A stretch of 64,000 nt of DNA, taken from NCBI GenBank assembly GCA_020086605.1, contig JACBWW010000003.1, positions 57,645,847 through 57,709,846 on the forward strand, given 5' to 3'. A program made the position numbers and the translations under genes. The stretch is from Lanius collurio (taxonomy: Eukaryota > Chordata > Aves > Passeriformes > Laniidae). Positions 61,129-64,000 of this stretch are shown one piece after another (within the stretch, counting starts at the first letter, position 1; every line of letters starts with the position of its first letter). Below the pieces are notes generated by a model that made no database searches, was not told the DNA's origin, and worked only from the letters and a program-made list of their open reading frames with translations.

Positions 61129-62106
61129 AATCAGGCAGATACAGGCTGAAATGCTGAATCCAAATCATTTGCAAATTAAAGAAAAAGTTATATGCGTTTA
61201 CTTGATTCCAGCTGGCTTCAATCTCTATTATGAAGCAGTACAGAGACTAAATGCAACCAGCATCAAGTTTGAAGAAACTCTATATCTGAGCCTGACTTTC
61301 ACTCTTAGGCTCAGAACCATTTTTCTTACATGGATTTCAAACAACTGAATCACTCTTATCAAAGACAACAGCACCCTTTATTGACAGGAGAATGTGCTTC
61401 AAGAACACTCTATGGCTGGAGGCTCCCACAGACTTTTTCAAAGCCTCAAAACTGGTGAAATTGCCCATAATGCATGCAGGGTTTTTTTGGTTTTTTTTTC
61501 CCTACACGTCTGTCTCTGTTTCATAGAAAGAAATGGTATTTATAGTTTTCTGTAAAAAGAGAACCTGACTCATACCTAAAGTAATGTCTCACCCCTCAGT
61601 GCTGTGTATTGTTGTGGTTATTAGGGTAGCCTCAGAAAGGCAGACTGAGAAAATCCACCAAATAGGAAGACAAATGAACTGACTAGTGAGTCCAGCATCA
61701 TGATCAGTTTTCTGGTCTACAAAACACTTTCTGATCTCTTGGTCTTGTTAGAGCTGGTTGTCTAAAAGTTCATCAAGACATGCCTGGAGAACTCTCAGAA
61801 TAAATACCCCTGCTTCTTTTGTAAAAGTGTATCCTTTATTGCCCTAAAGCCAGCACTGAATGCCTGAACACATCTGTGATTTGTCACTCTGGATGCAGGT
61901 TACATCAGCAGAGGCAAAGCACAGCAAACAGCCCTGATCCTCTGCCTGCTATGAGAAACATATTTTTATGAGCTCACATGTTTGGATTGAAAGTGATTCA
62001 CTCACCTGCAGAGATCCAAAACTTGCCAGTCTGTGTCTGATGGGAAGAAGCGTTGCTGGGATGTGTGTTGAGTGTGGCAGCTGTGGGTGCAGGTGTGTGC
62101 GTGTTT

Positions 62107-62152
62107 GTGAGCTGCTGCCATCTGCTGCACACCTTCCCAGCAGGCAGCTCAC
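62107..62152 (+). other. Short hairpin in a GC-rich patch
   Basis: GTGAGCTG at 62107-62114 is exactly complementary to CAGCTCAC at 62145-62152, and the stem extends by about four more pairs past a one-base bulge, with a loop of about 20 bases. The stem is too short and the loop too irregular for a confident microRNA precursor. Confidence 0.3.
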
Positions 62153-64000
62153 CTCCAGCCACCTCCTTACCCCAGCATCATCATGCTGCTGAAGCTGGAG
62201 AAGTGGCTTTCCTCCTGCCACTGAGACACTCAGAGAGTCACCAAGCTTTGCTCTGAGCCACTGGCAAAACTTCTAGCAGGCTACAGATGTCTGCTGTCTT
62301 GCAGTGGTCTAGATCACTGCTCCTGCTCTGGCATCAGGTGAACGTGCAGATCTCCTCAGGCTCTGCACCTTCACCATCACCACAGCAGTGGGAAGAGACT
62401 TCTACATGAAGAGAATCTCTGTATGAATCGTGGCAACTGTAGTAATAAATGCTGCAGCAATATACATAGGAAGTCAACATAACCTAGAATTTAAAGATGT
62501 TCTTTAATATATATATATCTCCAAAACAAGAAGAATTTCCTTCAGGCACTACTGGGGGATCATGCCAGCCCCTGGGCTCAGTTTTTGCCAGACCATGGAC
62601 TTGGTCATATGTCAATCATTTCCCCTCACAGTGTGGAATAGCAAGACAGAAACAAGACCTCTTAGAAAAGAAGGGGAAAAGGAAGATCCTGCTTCACCAT
62701 CCACCACTGCAAGAGCAATGACTTTCACCTCCTCAGAACTGCCTGAAAGACTCAGTATTTGTATGTCTGAGGTGGGTTCTGAGGAGACTGTGATGAGAAA
62801 TCTGCAAGTCAAAACCAACACAAAATGTGTGTGTTTGGCAATATTTGAGGACAGAAAACAAAGGTTAGAGTGAGCAGAGAGCTGTAGGGGATCTGGATAT
62901 GTGAAAAGGTTTTTTGACATAAACATTTTTTTGGTTCAGATTCAGGGTCTCTGCCTACTGACAAGGTTCTAGTGAAGATGGCTTAAGTACAGGCAAGTTT
63001 TGGCCAAGGCTCTCCAGATTCCAGCAAGCAGAAAACCTTTCCTTCTGCTCCCTACTGCTCATTGACATGTCTGCAAGAGACTGCAGCCCTTGCAGGTCTG
63101 ACAGTGAATTTGCTCCTCTGAGTGCCCCCTAACCTAACTCAGCTGCAAAAGAGTTCAGCTATCTGAAGCTCTTTAAAACAGGTTTTGTCGGCCTGGTTCG
63201 TTCTGATTCAGATAATTTAAATAAGCACATTTTTTTTTGTAAGCAGCAGGCAGGAGCTGTCAAAATGGCAGTGAAAAATATCAGGCTGAAGAGTGTCAGA
63301 TCACAAAGTTCAATCACAAAAGGACATACACCCGACACCCAAAGACTGTTACAATTAAGGAAGCTCCTAATATACTCTTTCCTTATAGATTTCAATTTGC
63401 ATGTGTAATTGTAGAAGTGTGCACGAGCAGTAGGAATGTGTACACAAGCCATGGGCCTGGACAAAGGAGGGATTATGAAAAATTAATAATAAGAAATGAA
63501 ACTGCACAACTACACATTGTCAAACCATCCAAATTCAAATGCCTTTTCTCTTAGGAAATGGTTATTTAAGATTTTACAATTAGAATTCTCATATATTTAC
63601 CTTTCACGTGCTTTTAATACTTTCACCTGCTCTCCCTTCAGATTATTTTTAACTATGACATATGGAATTGTGAATTGATTTGAGCTGTCTTGATGTGGCC
63701 TGGTGATATGAATAAGAAATAATGATGCAACACCACACTCTCTTGTACATTTTCCAGTGTGTGGTTGAAGCAGATTGGGACAGTCAAACACAGAAAGAAA
63801 CATGAAAGTATCACAGCTATGAGAGCATATTGAATTACTGATGACATAAGCAACCTAAAACTCTACTTAAATGCCAGGGTTAACCAGGACCTTGCAAGTG
63901 ATTAGTCATTGGTTTTAAAATTCTGAACTTTTTTGACTAATAATATTTCTACCATTTCAAATTCACCATTTAAGCCTCCTTATGATTCATATCTCTCCTT

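Larger units (their letters stand above)
59729..64000. other. Unannotated stretch
   Basis: No gene is recognised. It contains T runs at 60676-60695 and 61113-61128, a short AT-rich palindrome (TTAAAATTA, CA, TAATTTTAA) at 60790-60809, a (TA)n run at about 62507-62518 and a moderately GC-rich patch at 62040-62400. The 104-codon frame at 62612-62926 (minus) is unrecognised. Confidence 0.6.

Noticed and set aside
62107..62152. microRNA precursor
   Set aside because: The stem is only about 12 pairs with a bulge and a long loop, below what a Drosha substrate needs.

Overview
This window is non-coding vertebrate nuclear DNA, almost certainly from a bird and most likely a songbird (Passeriformes). 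Three things support this. First, five fragments of CR1, the dominant avian LINE, are present, several with the typical ATTCTATGA-type 3' tails. Second, one SINE joins a tRNA-Ile-like head to a CR1-like tail, the architecture of the TguSINE1 family described from zebra finch and other passerines. Third, the background is AT-rich and CpG-poor, with long A or T runs and no mammalian Alu or L1 sequence. I find no protein-coding exon, no rRNA or functional tRNA gene, no CRISPR array and no bacterial signature. The many open frames are short (longest 156 codons), resemble no family I know apart from CR1 reverse transcriptase remnants, and are about as long as chance gives in 64 kb. The window is therefore part of a gene desert or of a large intron; the sequence alone does not decide which.

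Layout. 0-12 kb: a CR1 3' fragment (1.7-2.1 kb, minus strand), a candidate regulatory element with two RFX X-box-like sites (about 4.3-4.6 kb), the TguSINE1-like SINE (5.6 kb) and a MIR-type SINE relic (9.2 kb). 12.1-12.5 kb: a 367-base assembly gap. 12.5-29 kb: mostly featureless, with a pyrimidine-rich tract (13.1-13.4 kb), a short tandem duplication (19.2 kb), a paired SOX-type motif (20.4 kb) and a long T-rich run (21.5 kb). 29.5-36.6 kb: a diverged duplicated segment, a possible tRNA-like SINE relic (30.8 kb), an A-rich tract and two CR1 reverse transcriptase fragments in opposite orientations (32.5-33.0 kb minus, 36.2-36.6 kb plus). 39.7 kb: tandem AP-1 sites. 46.0-46.9 kb: the most unusual base composition in the window, with a potential G-quadruplex, an LTR-like segment and a compact CpG cluster. 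49-57 kb: four MIR-type relics within 7.6 kb, a CR1 3' fragment (53.3-53.9 kb) and two strong inverted repeats. 57-64 kb: a CR1 3' fragment (59.4-59.7 kb), homopolymer runs and two moderately GC-rich patches.

Nothing here amounts to a new gene system. The best leads are regulatory: the RFX-like element at 4.3-4.6 kb, the LTR-like/G-quadruplex/CpG cluster at 46.0-46.9 kb and the group of ancient MIR relics at 49-57 kb. All are inferences from motifs and need cross-species alignment or chromatin data to confirm. Repeat names rest on recognition by eye; no database search was run, and repeat boundaries are approximate to about 10-20 bases.
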